A stretch of 64,000 nt of DNA from Tunturiibacter empetritectus (GTDB taxonomy: Bacteria > Acidobacteriota > Terriglobia > Terriglobales > Acidobacteriaceae): contig NZ_JACCCU010000002.1 in NCBI RefSeq assembly GCF_013410875.1, forward strand, positions 310,001 through 374,000, read 5' to 3'. Both the position numbers and the translations under genes were made by a program. Shown piece by piece: positions 7,771 through 16,702 of the stretch (positions within the stretch are counted from its first letter, which is position 1; the number at the start of each line of letters is the position of its first letter). The notes under the pieces were generated by a model that ran no database searches, was not told where the DNA came from, and was given only the letters and a program-made list of their open reading frames with translations.

Positions 7771-8325
7771 TCACACCAACCCCTTCCGCACCTCACTCAG
7801 AATCTCATCCGAGAATCTCTCATCCTCCACCGCCCGCGCCAGAATCATCGCCCCCACCATCGAAGCCATCATCCGAATCGCATCCCCCCGCGCCGATCTC
7901 TTGGAAGGCCATGGAAAGTGAGCCGTCACAGCCTCAATCACAGCCTTCAGCCGATCCGTGAACGCACCCTTCACCTTTGGCTCATGTCGAATCTCTGAAG
8001 AAAGGCTAGCCATCGTGCATCCCATACCAGGAGCATTCCGGTGCCCCGCACTCAGATACCTCTTCACATACTCCGCTCTCCCCCTTGCAGTCCCTTCCGT
8101 CGCATGCAGCCCGTCCAGCGTGCTCTTGAACCCTTGCAGTACGCTCTCGACCATCAGCTCTTCCTTCGAGTCGAAGTGATTATAAAAAGGCCCATGCGTC
8201 AAACCGGTCGCCTTCATAATCTCGCTGACGCTAACCCCCGAGAATCCCCTTTCGCGAAATAATCGCGACGCCTCTTCCAGAATCCGCGCATGTTTCTCCG
8301 CCGTCTCTGCTACCGGATATCTCAT
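7771..8325 (-). CDS. TetR/AcrR family transcriptional regulator
   Basis: 184 residues from ATG 8325, which has GGAGG five bases upstream; an upstream in-frame ATG at 8358 lies inside the operator region and is less likely. The N-terminal HTH (about 10-55) has the family pattern ILEEASRLFRERGFSGVSVSEIMKATGLTHGPFYNHFDSKEEL. The C-terminal part resembles the TetR_C domain of YxaF/LfrA-type regulators. It is divergent from the SDR gene at 8480, with two similar palindromes between them, so it probably represses that gene and itself. The inducer is unknown. Confidence 0.92.
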   Translation of the reverse strand: MRYPVAETAEKHARILEEASRLFRERGFSGVSVSEIMKATGLTHGPFYNHFDSKEELMVESVLQGFKSTLDGLHATEGTARGRAEYVKRYLSAGHRNAPGMGCTMASLSSEIRHEPKVKGAFTDRLKAVIEAVTAHFPWPSKRSARGDAIRMMASMVGAMILARAVEDERFSDEILSEVRKGLV

Positions 8326-8348
8326 CCCAACCTCCACTTGACTTAATA

Positions 8349-8397
8349 CATGATACACGTCATGCTTGATAGAGAGTTAAGCATGATAATCATCATG
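8349..8397. promoter_or_regulatory. Paired operator palindromes between tetR-like gene and SDR gene
   Basis: Two perfect 16-bp inverted repeats: CATGA-TACACG-TCATG at 8349-8364 and CATGAT-AATC-ATCATG at 8382-8397. Their starts are 33 bp apart, close to three helical turns, so two repressor dimers could sit on the same face. The size and place fit TetR-family operators controlling both divergent genes. Binding itself is inferred. Confidence 0.75.
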
Positions 8398-8479
8398 TTT
8401 ACCAATTTCTGAAGTAGAGACTGCACCCAACCCAGGCAGTCCGCAATCAAAGAAGCTAACAAGACAAGAGGAAACCATC

Positions 8480-9253
8480 ATGAAACTCGAAGGTAAAAAG
8501 GCTCTCATCACCGGCGGCAACAGCGGCATCGGACTCGCCACCGCCCAGCTCTTCATCAAGGAAGGCGCACAAGTCGCCATCACCGGCCGCGACCAGAAGA
8601 CCCTCGACGAAGCAGCCAAGCTCCTCGGCCCGAAGGCCACCGCCTACCGCGCCGACGTCGCCGACTCCGCTGCACGCAAAGATCTCTTCGCCAAGATCAA
8701 GAAAGACTTCGGCCACCTCGACATCGTCTTCGCTAACGCCGGCATCGCCGGACAAACAACCACCGGCAAAACCGACGAAGCCACCTTTGAAAACATCATC
8801 CGCATCAACCTCACCGGCGCCTTCTTCACAGTCGAAGAGGCTCTTCCCATCCTCAAAGACGGTTCCTCCGTCATCTTCAACGGCTCTGTCATCGGATCGC
8901 TCGGCCAGCCAGGCTACGCCGCATACGCCGCAAGCAAGGCCGGCCTCCGCGGTCTCTCCCGCTCCATGGCCGCCGATCTCGCCCCCCGCGGCATCCGCGT
9001 CAACGTCGTCGCTCCAGGGCCAATCAAAACACCCATCTGGAGCCGCAACACCCACACCACCGAAGAGAATGACGGAGTAGCAAAGTTCATCGCCTCGACG
9101 ATTCCACTAGGCCGCTTCGGTGAAGCAGAGGAGCTCGCAAAAGCAGTCCTCTTCCTTGCCTCCGATGACTCCTCCTACGTCAACGCAGTCGAGTTCTTCG
9201 TCGACGGCGGTGCAGTAGGCACTCCCTTCGGCGGACCAGCCTTCCGCGGCTAA
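8480..9253 (+). CDS. Short-chain dehydrogenase/reductase (SDR)
   Basis: 257 residues, typical classical SDR. The cofactor motif is TGGNSGIG at 11-18, followed by NAG at about 92-94 and the catalytic Tyr-Lys pair in YAASKAG with the upstream serine in FNGSVIGS. The C-terminal FVDGG is also standard. The Arg/Asp pattern after beta-2 (TGRDQKTLDEA) suggests NADPH use. A ribosome site (AGAGGAAA) precedes ATG 8480. The divergent TetR regulator and operators suggest induction by a small molecule, perhaps a quinone or aldehyde; the substrate cannot be read from the sequence. Confidence 0.92.
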   Translation: MKLEGKKALITGGNSGIGLATAQLFIKEGAQVAITGRDQKTLDEAAKLLGPKATAYRADVADSAARKDLFAKIKKDFGHLDIVFANAGIAGQTTTGKTDEATFENIIRINLTGAFFTVEEALPILKDGSSVIFNGSVIGSLGQPGYAAYAASKAGLRGLSRSMAADLAPRGIRVNVVAPGPIKTPIWSRNTHTTEENDGVAKFIASTIPLGRFGEAEELAKAVLFLASDDSSYVNAVEFFVDGGAVGTPFGGPAFRG

Positions 9254-9258
9254 AACAA

Positions 9259-9291
9259 CGGGCGATCGCGAAACCTATTCACGATCGCCCG
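9259..9291. terminator. Hairpin between convergent genes
   Basis: A perfect 10-bp stem, CGGGCGATCG (9259-9268) with CGATCGCCCG (9282-9291), around a 13-nt loop. It lies between the ends of the SDR gene (+) and the CocE-like gene (-). There is no clear U-tract on either side, so it may serve as a bidirectional 3' end stabiliser as much as a terminator. Confidence 0.6.
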
Positions 9292-9315
9292 CAACTTCCC
9301 TGTCGTCTCGGAAAA

Positions 9316-11229
9316 TTAGTGCTGCGGCACAACAAGCACCTCAACCCCGCTAGCCGCGCCTGCGCTCCGGTACACACTCTCCGTTGCCTTCACAAACTGC
9401 TCCGGCTTGGCAAACGGAATATCCACAAATGTCTGCGGATTCCGGTCCACCAGCGGGAACCACGAGCTCTGCACCTGCACCATAATCCGATGCCCCGCGC
9501 GGAACGTGTGGTTGATATCCGGCATCTCCGCATTCACCTCTACCATCTTTCCCGGCGTCAACGCCGTCGGCTTCTCCCAGCTATCCCGGAACTTCGCCCG
9601 CATGGGCTCGCCCCGAACCAGCTGCTCATATCCGCCCATCAAAATCGGTGCCGCTCCAAGCACCCGCTTCCCCACAGCGTCGTTCGGTGGATCCGGAAAA
9701 TCATTTGGATAGACATCAATCAGCTTCACCACAAAGTCCGCATCCGTCCCCGTAGAAGCCACCTTCAACTTCGGCCGCACCGGCCCCGCAATCGTCACAT
9801 CCTCCGTCAGCGGCTCGGTCTCATACGTCAAAACATCCGGCCGCCGCGAAGCAAACCGCTGATCGTCATCCATATACCGTTGCGGCACCGTGTCCGTCGT
9901 GTAGTTCACAAACGGCACAGGATGAGCCGGATCGCTCACATACTCATCCACACCGGCCTTCTCCGCAGGCGCATCGAAGCTCAGCTTGCCGCCCTCGCGA
10001 AAATAAAGCGTCTTCGCAGCCGCAGACTTCGGTGGCCACGCGTCATACTTCTTCCACACATTGCTGCCCGTCTCGAACACATAAGCCTTTGGCAGCACTC
10101 CGCCGTCATGCCCCTTCAAGTAGTGTTCAAAAAACGGAAACTGAATCTGCGACCGAAAGAACACCCCGGTCTTCGATCCAAAGTTCACATCCCCCAGCTT
10201 GTCCCCATCCCACATCGCCCAGCCGCCATGCGTCCACGGGCCAACCACCAGCGTATTTACCGCGCCAGGATTGAACTCATCGATCGCATGGAACGTCTTG
10301 AACGGCCCCGAAAGATCTTCAGCATCAAACCACCCGCCAACCGTCATCACCGCCGCATGAACATTCTTCATATGCAGCGACAGATCACGCTTCTTCCAGT
10401 ACTCGTCATAGGTCGTATGCACCACCTGGTCATGAAACAAAAAGTTCGACCCGGCAAACGCCTTATCCAGGTTCTCTGTCGGCCCCGCCTTCAAATAGAA
10501 TTTGTAACTGTCTGGGGTACCAAAGTCGAATGGCTCGTGCTTCTCCGGCAACGTAGGGTTCTTCAGCGGTTTGAAGAATACATAAAACCCATAGTTGGCC
10601 GACAGCATAAACGCGCCGCCATGATACCCATCATCGTTGAAGAACAGATTCGTCATCGGAGCCTGCGGACTGGCCGCCTTGATCGCCGGATGCGAATCAA
10701 TAATGCTCGCCGACGTATAAAACCCCGGATAGCTGATCCCCGTAATCCCCACCTTGCCGTTATTATTTTCCACGTGCTTCAGCAAAAACTCCACCGTGTC
10801 GTACATATCCGTCGACTCATCCACATCCTTCGCGGACTTCTTCTCCTCGATATGCGGACTCATCTCCTGAAACACGCCCTCGCTCTCATACCGCCCACGC
10901 GCGTCCCCACACACAAAGATGTAGCCCGACTCCAGCAGCTCCTGGCTCACCCCAAGCCGCGTCGGCATCTTGTCTTCGCCATACGGCCCGCAGCTATAAG
11001 GCGTCCGCGTCATCAAAAACGGATACGGACCCGCATCCTTGAACGCCCCTGCCTGCGGCGTATACACCGACACAAAAAGCTTCACCCCATCCCTCATCGG
11101 AATGCGGTACTCAAACTTCGCATAGTGCGTCTTGATGAACTCTTCCGAACTCGCCGCCGGAGCCTGCGCCATCACTCCGCCACTCACCACCGCTAACAAA
11201 CACACCACAAGCGCGAACTTTCTCATCAT
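9316..11229 (-). CDS. Secreted CocE/NonD family hydrolase (X-Pro dipeptidyl-peptidase S15-like)
   Basis: 637 residues with a clear Sec signal peptide (MMRKFALVVCLLAVVSGGVMAQA). The alpha/beta hydrolase core has the nucleophile elbow GITGISYPGFY (G-x-S-Y-x-G) at about residue 168 and the preceding TRTPYSCGPYG stretch. The C-terminal jelly-roll domain (about 430-630; VTIAGPVRPKLKVASTGTDADFVVKLIDVYP) is typical of CocE/NonD proteins. Members cleave acyl esters or amides, e.g. cephalosporin acylase-like or Xaa-Pro peptidase activity. It likely acts in the periplasm. The specific substrate is unknown. It stands alone in its strand context, with a hairpin at its 3' side. Confidence 0.92.
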   Translation of the reverse strand: MMRKFALVVCLLAVVSGGVMAQAPAASSEEFIKTHYAKFEYRIPMRDGVKLFVSVYTPQAGAFKDAGPYPFLMTRTPYSCGPYGEDKMPTRLGVSQELLESGYIFVCGDARGRYESEGVFQEMSPHIEEKKSAKDVDESTDMYDTVEFLLKHVENNNGKVGITGISYPGFYTSASIIDSHPAIKAASPQAPMTNLFFNDDGYHGGAFMLSANYGFYVFFKPLKNPTLPEKHEPFDFGTPDSYKFYLKAGPTENLDKAFAGSNFLFHDQVVHTTYDEYWKKRDLSLHMKNVHAAVMTVGGWFDAEDLSGPFKTFHAIDEFNPGAVNTLVVGPWTHGGWAMWDGDKLGDVNFGSKTGVFFRSQIQFPFFEHYLKGHDGGVLPKAYVFETGSNVWKKYDAWPPKSAAAKTLYFREGGKLSFDAPAEKAGVDEYVSDPAHPVPFVNYTTDTVPQRYMDDDQRFASRRPDVLTYETEPLTEDVTIAGPVRPKLKVASTGTDADFVVKLIDVYPNDFPDPPNDAVGKRVLGAAPILMGGYEQLVRGEPMRAKFRDSWEKPTALTPGKMVEVNAEMPDINHTFRAGHRIMVQVQSSWFPLVDRNPQTFVDIPFAKPEQFVKATESVYRSAGAASGVEVLVVPQH

Positions 11230-11346
11230 CGAACCTCAAAGGTGAAAACAGAATAGTGGCAGTCTATCGCGATTCACGCGATTCCTGACATACGATATTT
11301 CACGCCGCCTTACAGATCTCTTCATCTATCCATGAAGAACCAGCAC

Positions 11347-11778
11347 TCACCGCATCCTGTTCGCAGCCGTCAGCGCCTGAAACGGCGTCCCCGTCGCAAT
11401 CGTAGCTGCAGCCTCCCCGTCCGCCGGCTTGCTCGCAGCAATCACCGCCGCCTTGCGAAAGATCGTCGTCTCTCCCTCCGACTTGAACCATCGCGCTCCG
11501 CCAAAACCTATCAGCATCGCAGTGCTCAACTCCGACAGCCGCAACGTCACCGGAGGCGATGGCACAAAACCGCTCGTCAGCGTCGAACCCTGCGTCCCAA
11601 GCCACGCTCCAACCGCCGCCACCATCCCCACCAGCACCACCCCAAGGTATCCCGGACGAAAGACCCCTTGCTCCATCGTCGGCAGATGAAGTCCAGAGTC
11701 CCCAATAAACACATTCACAAAACCGCCCACCGCTCCGCACACCGCAACAGCCACAACATCGACGACGAGATCATGCAT
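11347..11778 (-). CDS. Small integral membrane protein, unknown function
   Basis: 143 residues. Three probable membrane segments (VVDVVAVAVCGAVGGFVNVFIG; GYLGVVLVGMVAAVGAWLG; LSTAMLIGFGGARWF) and a polar C-terminal tail. Starts at ATG 11778 with GAGAGGTGAG just upstream. Glycine-rich segments resemble small two- or three-helix proteins of uncertain role. I do not recognise a family with confidence. It follows the M14 gene on the same strand after about 100 bp and could be cotranscribed. Confidence 0.6.
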   Translation of the reverse strand: MHDLVVDVVAVAVCGAVGGFVNVFIGDSGLHLPTMEQGVFRPGYLGVVLVGMVAAVGAWLGTQGSTLTSGFVPSPPVTLRLSELSTAMLIGFGGARWFKSEGETTIFRKAAVIAASKPADGEAAATIATGTPFQALTAANRMR

Positions 11779-11878
11779 AGCTCACCTCTCCCAGGAAGCC
11801 CACCATCATAGCCCATCGGCCCGCAAACTCGGCCAGCAAACATTTGCCTGCAAACGTCAGCCTGCCTTCGACCCCAAA

Positions 11879-13777
11879 CTATCGCGCCACCGGAACTCCC
11901 TCCACACTCAGCAACCGCCCCACCGGATACTGCCCCACCCGATTCGCCGCAAACCACGGCGTCCGCTCATAGAAAAACTCCAGCCGCGCATACGAATTCC
12001 CCGCAAACACCGGATCGCTCGCCACCTTCTTCTCAAACTCCGTCTTCAGCTTCGGGTCCTTCGCCATCATCTCCCGCGCCAGCGACTCCAGCACATACGC
12101 CTCGCCATACTCCTTCTGCTCAAAGATCGAATCGAAGAATCCCCACTGCAAAGCCGAGTCAGGCCCAGCAGGCTCCAGCCACTCCAGCGCCACCTTCGAC
12201 AGCCGCTGATTCAGCCGCACCACCGCCGACCCCGCCGGAAATGTCCTCTTCTCCCGCACCAGCACGCAGCTCCCATACTTCCCCGGATCATGCATCGCCT
12301 CACCATTAAACGTCGGATGCCGCCCCTCAAACGGAGGCTCCTGCCACGCCATTCCAGCGCACTGATACGTCTCCACATCACCCGTCCACGTCGCCGTCGT
12401 CCGCTCCATCTCCACCTGGTGCGCCGCCAGCACATCAATCACCTTCACCCACTGCGCCGGAATGATGTACGCAGCCGGCACCTTCGTCTCGGCCTTCACC
12501 TTGAACCCAGTCTGGAACGGCAGCGAAACATTCCACGGCTCATGCGTATACTCCACACGCATCGCCCCCGAAACCTCACTCAACTCTCGCGTGTACTTGT
12601 ATCCGCGAAACAAAAACGGCGTCGTATCCCCGCTCCATCCCAACGCCAGCGGGTACATCACGTTCCCCAGCGGATGCGCCCCCAGCGCCTCTGCCTCCTT
12701 ATCTGCCGCCGCATTCAGCGCAATCACCTTATCCGCATCGCGGTTCATCAACTCCATCAGCCCAGCCAGAATCTCGTAGTTCCCCGTCACGCGCGTCTTA
12801 TAGTCCTTCAGCATATGCAGCTCAACCAGCATCCCCGGCCGGCCCTCAAGAATTACATACCCCGTCGAAAACCGCGGAGGATCATCATTGAACCCAAGCC
12901 CCTCCGCCGGATCGTTGTCATTCACAAGATTGATATACGTAGGCGAAGCCAGATGCCCATGCGAGTCCACATACTTCTCCAGCGTCGGCGTCGCGACCTC
13001 ATTCACCCACTTCGCCGTACCCTTCGGCACATTCGGGCCATCATCAATCGTGAACGTCACGTCATACTGATAGTCCGCGCCGTCGGTAACATGGTCATCC
13101 ACAAAAAAGTCCGGCAGCCAGCGATGAAACATCGAGTTGAACGCCCGAGCCTCCGGTGTATCCAGCTTCAGATAATCACGATTCAAATTCAGGTTCGTCC
13201 CATTGCCGCGCCACCCCATCTCCGCCGGACCAGCCTGGTTGATGCGGTTATAAGCACTCCTCCGCTCATGCCCATCCGCGTTATAGATCGGGATGAACAC
13301 AAACACCGCCCGCTCCAGCAAACCAGCCTTCGTCTTCGAGATCACCATATCCCGCAGCAGCGCAAGGCAAGCATCCTTCCCATCCATCTCCCCCGCATGA
13401 ATCGAGTTCTGCACCAACACAATCGGGCGTTTCGCTTTATGTAACTCAGAAGGATCAAATACACCATCCCGCGAAACCACCACCACATCCAACTCCCTGC
13501 CCTCACCCGTCTTCCCAAACGCCTCAATCCTCACCTGTCCCGGTGCCGCACTCTGCACGCGATTCAGATAAGCCATCGTCTCCGCATAATCCGGAGTCGT
13601 CTGATAACAACTCTTCTCCGCCGGCGTCATCCAGGTTGCATCGCCGCTCGGAGCGCAAGCCACACTACCCGCGGCATGAGGCTGCAAACTAACATCAGCC
13701 ACGGTCTGCCCCTGCGCCACTACACCCCAAACCAAAGCCGCCACAAAAATCAAACCAACGCTGGAACCAATTCGCAT
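11879..13777 (-). CDS. Secreted M14 family zinc carboxypeptidase
   Basis: 632 residues from ATG 13777, supported by GAGGAG upstream and by the signal peptide that then begins the protein (MRIGSSVGLIFVAALVWG). Upstream in-frame codons to 13888 lack these features. The M14 zinc motif HAGEMDG (H-x-x-E) is at about residue 130, the third ligand is likely the H in FFVDDHVTDG, and the catalytic glutamate is probably in GMLVELH. It likely trims C-terminal residues from peptides in the periplasm. The long C-terminal region (about 350-630) is an added domain common in this bacterial subgroup. Confidence 0.9.
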   Translation of the reverse strand: MRIGSSVGLIFVAALVWGVVAQGQTVADVSLQPHAAGSVACAPSGDATWMTPAEKSCYQTTPDYAETMAYLNRVQSAAPGQVRIEAFGKTGEGRELDVVVVSRDGVFDPSELHKAKRPIVLVQNSIHAGEMDGKDACLALLRDMVISKTKAGLLERAVFVFIPIYNADGHERRSAYNRINQAGPAEMGWRGNGTNLNLNRDYLKLDTPEARAFNSMFHRWLPDFFVDDHVTDGADYQYDVTFTIDDGPNVPKGTAKWVNEVATPTLEKYVDSHGHLASPTYINLVNDNDPAEGLGFNDDPPRFSTGYVILEGRPGMLVELHMLKDYKTRVTGNYEILAGLMELMNRDADKVIALNAAADKEAEALGAHPLGNVMYPLALGWSGDTTPFLFRGYKYTRELSEVSGAMRVEYTHEPWNVSLPFQTGFKVKAETKVPAAYIIPAQWVKVIDVLAAHQVEMERTTATWTGDVETYQCAGMAWQEPPFEGRHPTFNGEAMHDPGKYGSCVLVREKRTFPAGSAVVRLNQRLSKVALEWLEPAGPDSALQWGFFDSIFEQKEYGEAYVLESLAREMMAKDPKLKTEFEKKVASDPVFAGNSYARLEFFYERTPWFAANRVGQYPVGRLLSVEGVPVAR

Positions 13778-13891
13778 CTCGGACTCCTCGCACGATGAAC
13801 TATCTACCAACACGCTAACATTCCCGAGAATGCAACCGACCTCCGCACACAACTTGCCCCTCGTGCCGCGCACCGATATCCTCATCACTAT

Positions 13892-14560
13892 ATGAATCAG
13901 GATCTTTGGACCTCAGTCGACCACTACCTCACCCACACCCTCGTTCATCCCGATCAAGCACTCGACGAAGCCGTCCGCGCCAACGCAGACGCCGGTCTAC
14001 CTGCCATCGACGTAGCGCCAAACCAGGGCAAATTCCTTCATCTCCTCGCCCGCATCCATAGAGCGAAGCGCATTCTGGAAGTAGGAACCCTCGGCGGATA
14101 CAGCACCATTTGGCTGGCCCGCGCTCTCCCACCAGACGGCACACTGGTCACACTCGAACTCAATCCCACCCACGCAAAGGTTGCTGCGGCGAACATCAAG
14201 CGAGCAGGGTTGTCCTCGCTAGTCGACCTCAAAGTCGGCAGCGCACTCGAATCCCTAACCAACCTGCACGCTCAAAAAGCCGCACCCTTCGATCTCATCT
14301 TTCTCGACGCGGACAAACCCAACAACCCCTCCTACCTGGAATGGGCGCTCAAACTCTCGCGTCCCGGCACGGTCATCGTCGGAGACAACGTCATCCGCGA
14401 CGGCGCCATCCTCGATCCCAAAAGTACCGACCCCGCAGTCTCAGGCACCCGCACCTTTCTCGAGCGCTTTGGAGACAATCCCCGCCTCGACGCCACCGCG
14501 CTCCAGACCGTAGGCAGCAAAGGCTACGACGGATTCGCCATAGCCATCGTCAAAGCATAG
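13892..14560 (+). CDS. Class I SAM-dependent O-methyltransferase (COMT-like family 3)
   Basis: 222 residues. The SAM-binding motif is ILEVGTLGGYSTIWLA, followed by the acidic end of beta-2 (VTLELNP) and the metal-binding LIFLDADKPNN and VGDNVI motifs of the cation-dependent catechol O-methyltransferase family. It methylates hydroxyl groups of small phenolic molecules or similar; the true substrate is not visible. It is divergent from the M14 carboxypeptidase gene, with a short intergenic region, and is followed by the inverted-pair repeat. Confidence 0.92.
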   Translation: MNQDLWTSVDHYLTHTLVHPDQALDEAVRANADAGLPAIDVAPNQGKFLHLLARIHRAKRILEVGTLGGYSTIWLARALPPDGTLVTLELNPTHAKVAAANIKRAGLSSLVDLKVGSALESLTNLHAQKAAPFDLIFLDADKPNNPSYLEWALKLSRPGTVIVGDNVIRDGAILDPKSTDPAVSGTRTFLERFGDNPRLDATALQTVGSKGYDGFAIAIVKA

Positions 14561-14753
14561 TCCTGCCGGACGGGCCCGCTACGCGCGGCGCGGTCACTTC
14601 GTGACGTGTATACCGGACAAGGCAGGATCAGCAGCATAGGTCCTCCCGTTGGTCGGAACTATTACCCTTCGCGACCAACTGGAGCGCCGCGCGAAGCGGG
14701 TACACAAGTCACGAAGTGACCGCCGCCCGCGCAGGGCGCTCGTCCGGCAGGAC
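14561..14753. repeat. Inverted pair of GTCACGAAGTGAC-family repeat units
   Basis: Two units face away from each other. The first, in minus orientation, starts TCCTGCCGGACGGG and contains GGTCACTTCGTGAC and CCGTTGGTCGG. The second, in plus orientation, contains CGACCAACTGGAGCGCC, GTCACGAAGTGACCG and CGTCCGGCAGGAC. The whole fills the space between the O-methyltransferase and ispF 3' ends (convergent). The pairwise layout resembles bacterial interspersed mosaic elements. Confidence 0.88.
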
Positions 14754-14759
14754 ATCTTC

Positions 14760-15371
14760 TCAAGTCAGATCATCCGTATCAAAAGGAGTCACCTTCCGCC
14801 CCAACGCCGAAACACTCCGCGACTCCCCTACCAGTGTCTTCACCACCACATCAATCTCATTCTCAGCCGAAGCAGCCATAACCCCCACCGGCTCTGGAAT
14901 CCCCAGACTCTCCAGCAGCACCGTCACATGGGCCACAGCGACATTATCCTGATTCAAACCCTCCGGCGTCTTCGCCTTGATCCCCACCTCACCCGGCTGC
15001 ACGCCCAGCAGCGCCGCAACGCTCTCCCGCAACTCCCCCGCAATCGGCACAATCTTCGGCTTCGCCATCACCAGGACCGTATCGATGTTCACGATCTTGT
15101 ATCCAGCCGTAGCCACCTCTTCTAGCGCCGTCTGCAGAAACACACTTGAAGCCGCGCCCTTCCACCGCGGATCGCTCGGCGGAAAGAACGTACCGATATC
15201 CCCCGCGCTCACCGCACCCAGCAGCGCATCCGTAATCGCATGCAGCAGCACATCGCCATCCGAGTGCCCAGCCAGCCCCTCGGGATGTTCAATCGCAAGT
15301 CCGCCAATCACCAACGGCACACCCGCCGTAAACGCATGCGAGTCGAATCCGTAACCAATCCTCATACCCAT
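14760..15371 (-). CDS. ispF: 2-C-methyl-D-erythritol 2,4-cyclodiphosphate synthase
   Basis: 203 residues. It makes the cyclodiphosphate of the MEP isoprenoid pathway. Metal and substrate motifs are intact: GYGFDSHAF, IEHPEGLAGHSDGDVLLHAITDALLGA, GDIGTFFPPSDP and KAKTPEGL. The protein is longer than usual (about 160) because of a C-terminal extension of some 40 residues after the core ends at HVTVLLE; its role is unknown. GGGAAG lies upstream of ATG 15371; MRIGYG at 15365 is an alternative. It follows ispD by 59 bp in the same direction. Confidence 0.95.
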   Translation of the reverse strand: MGMRIGYGFDSHAFTAGVPLVIGGLAIEHPEGLAGHSDGDVLLHAITDALLGAVSAGDIGTFFPPSDPRWKGAASSVFLQTALEEVATAGYKIVNIDTVLVMAKPKIVPIAGELRESVAALLGVQPGEVGIKAKTPEGLNQDNVAVAHVTVLLESLGIPEPVGVMAASAENEIDVVVKTLVGESRSVSALGRKVTPFDTDDLT

Positions 15372-15430
15372 AAGCTATCTTCCCATGCTTCCCAAAATCG
15401 CGGAGCACCCACGAGCGCCCCACCGATCCG

Positions 15431-16153
15431 TCAAGCCTTCCCCTGCCCCAGATAAAACTCCGCAAGCTCAATATCCCCCGGCTGCGTAATCTTGAAGTTC
15501 CTCGCCGACCCCTGCACCACAGCCACCTCCACCCCGGCCCGCTCCAGCAGACTAGCCTCATCGGTTCCCGAAAACCCATCCGCCTCCGCCTCCACAAATG
15601 CCGCCCTCAGCAGCCCAAACCGAGCGCCCTGCGGCGTCTGCGCCTGCACAATCCGCTCCCTAGGAATTGTTGCCGTCACAATCGCCCCATCCGCCGTCCG
15701 CTCCACCTGCTTGATCGTATCCACCGCCGGCAGCCCCACAATCGCCGCCCCATGCTTTACCACCGCATCAATCGTCCGCTCAATCGTCGCCGGATCGATC
15801 AGCGGTCTCACCGCATCATGCACCAGCACCACATCCTCCGCATCGCACTCCAGCGCCGCCAGCGCATTCCCCACCGACTCCTGTCGATTATCCCCGCCCT
15901 CGACCATATGCACGCGCGGCCCAAGCTTGAACTCCACCATCTGCGCCTCTACCCGCTCCCGCTCATGCGCCCGCACCGCCACGCAAACCGCATCCACCCG
16001 CGGCACCGCAAGAAACGCCCGCACCGACCGCACCAGCACCGGCACTCCACTGATCGCAAGAAACTGCTTCGGCGCCGGCCCTGAGCCAGACGCACCCCCC
16101 GCGGCCATCCGCGTCCCAATACCTGCTGCTGGAAGAATCACAAAAACTCGCAT
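15431..16153 (-). CDS. ispD: 2-C-methyl-D-erythritol 4-phosphate cytidylyltransferase
   Basis: 240 residues from ATG 16153, where the family normally begins (MRVFVILPAAGIGTRM); an extra six codons are open upstream. The nucleotide-binding loop PAAGIGTRM...PKQFLAISG, the VLVHDAVRPLID motif and TPQGARF are intact. It transfers CMP to methylerythritol phosphate, two steps before IspF, and the two genes are adjacent in pathway order within one minus-strand operon. A GNAT gene precedes it by 26 bp. Confidence 0.95.
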   Translation of the reverse strand: MRVFVILPAAGIGTRMAAGGASGSGPAPKQFLAISGVPVLVRSVRAFLAVPRVDAVCVAVRAHERERVEAQMVEFKLGPRVHMVEGGDNRQESVGNALAALECDAEDVVLVHDAVRPLIDPATIERTIDAVVKHGAAIVGLPAVDTIKQVERTADGAIVTATIPRERIVQAQTPQGARFGLLRAAFVEAEADGFSGTDEASLLERAGVEVAVVQGSARNFKITQPGDIELAEFYLGQGKA

Positions 16154-16179
16154 AACCTGCGAAGTATACAAGATGCGCC

Positions 16180-16638
16180 TTACTCCAGCCGCAGCATCAT
16201 TTCGGTCGACTCCTCAAATCCATTCCGCTCATAGATCGGCCTGCCGAACTTCGAAGCGTGCAGCGAAACCACCTTCACCCCACGCCCTCGCGCCGCCTCC
16301 ACCGAAGTCTTCAGCAGTCGATAAGCCAGCCCCTTCCCTCGCGCCTCCGGCTCCACATAAAAGTTCAGCAGATACGCCCGCATCGGCTGCGCATCCATCC
16401 AGTGCGGAGGAAACTCCATCATCCACATCCCCGCCCCCGCCACCACGCGGCCCGCATCCTCCACTATCCACCCAACGTAGCTGCCATCGTTCAAACGAGG
16501 CCGCACCCACGCCACAAAGTTCTCCATCATCGCCTGCAGCGCCGCGTCCTCCGCCTGCCCTGCATCGACAAACATCTGCCGCCGCTGCCGCGCAATCAAC
16601 TCAGCATCCTTAACCATAGCCAATCTTGTCTCAAACAT
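16180..16638 (-). CDS. GNAT family N-acetyltransferase
   Basis: 152 residues covering a single acetyltransferase domain. The acetyl-CoA loop is VEPEARGKGLAYRLL (R-x-x-G-x-G/A), followed by the typical beta-5/alpha-4 segment VVSLHASKFGRPIYERNGFEES. The acceptor is unknown. It is the first gene of a probable minus-strand operon with ispD and ispF. A link with isoprenoid synthesis rests on position alone. Confidence 0.88.
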   Translation of the reverse strand: MFETRLAMVKDAELIARQRRQMFVDAGQAEDAALQAMMENFVAWVRPRLNDGSYVGWIVEDAGRVVAGAGMWMMEFPPHWMDAQPMRAYLLNFYVEPEARGKGLAYRLLKTSVEAARGRGVKVVSLHASKFGRPIYERNGFEESTEMMLRLE

Positions 16639-16702
16639 CTTTTCAGTATAGAAAGAATCGGTTCACATTGAGCTATCATCAGGTCGTCCAGTTGGGCCAA
16701 CG

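Noticed and set aside
9319..11196. Very long frame opposite to the CocE-like gene
   Set aside because: The minus-strand gene has a signal peptide and full catalytic motifs. The opposite frame is Arg/His/Leu-rich without domains, a by-product of GC-rich codon use.
12290..13444. 384-codon frame opposite to the M14 carboxypeptidase
   Set aside because: Same reason: Arg/His-rich shadow of a well-supported gene.
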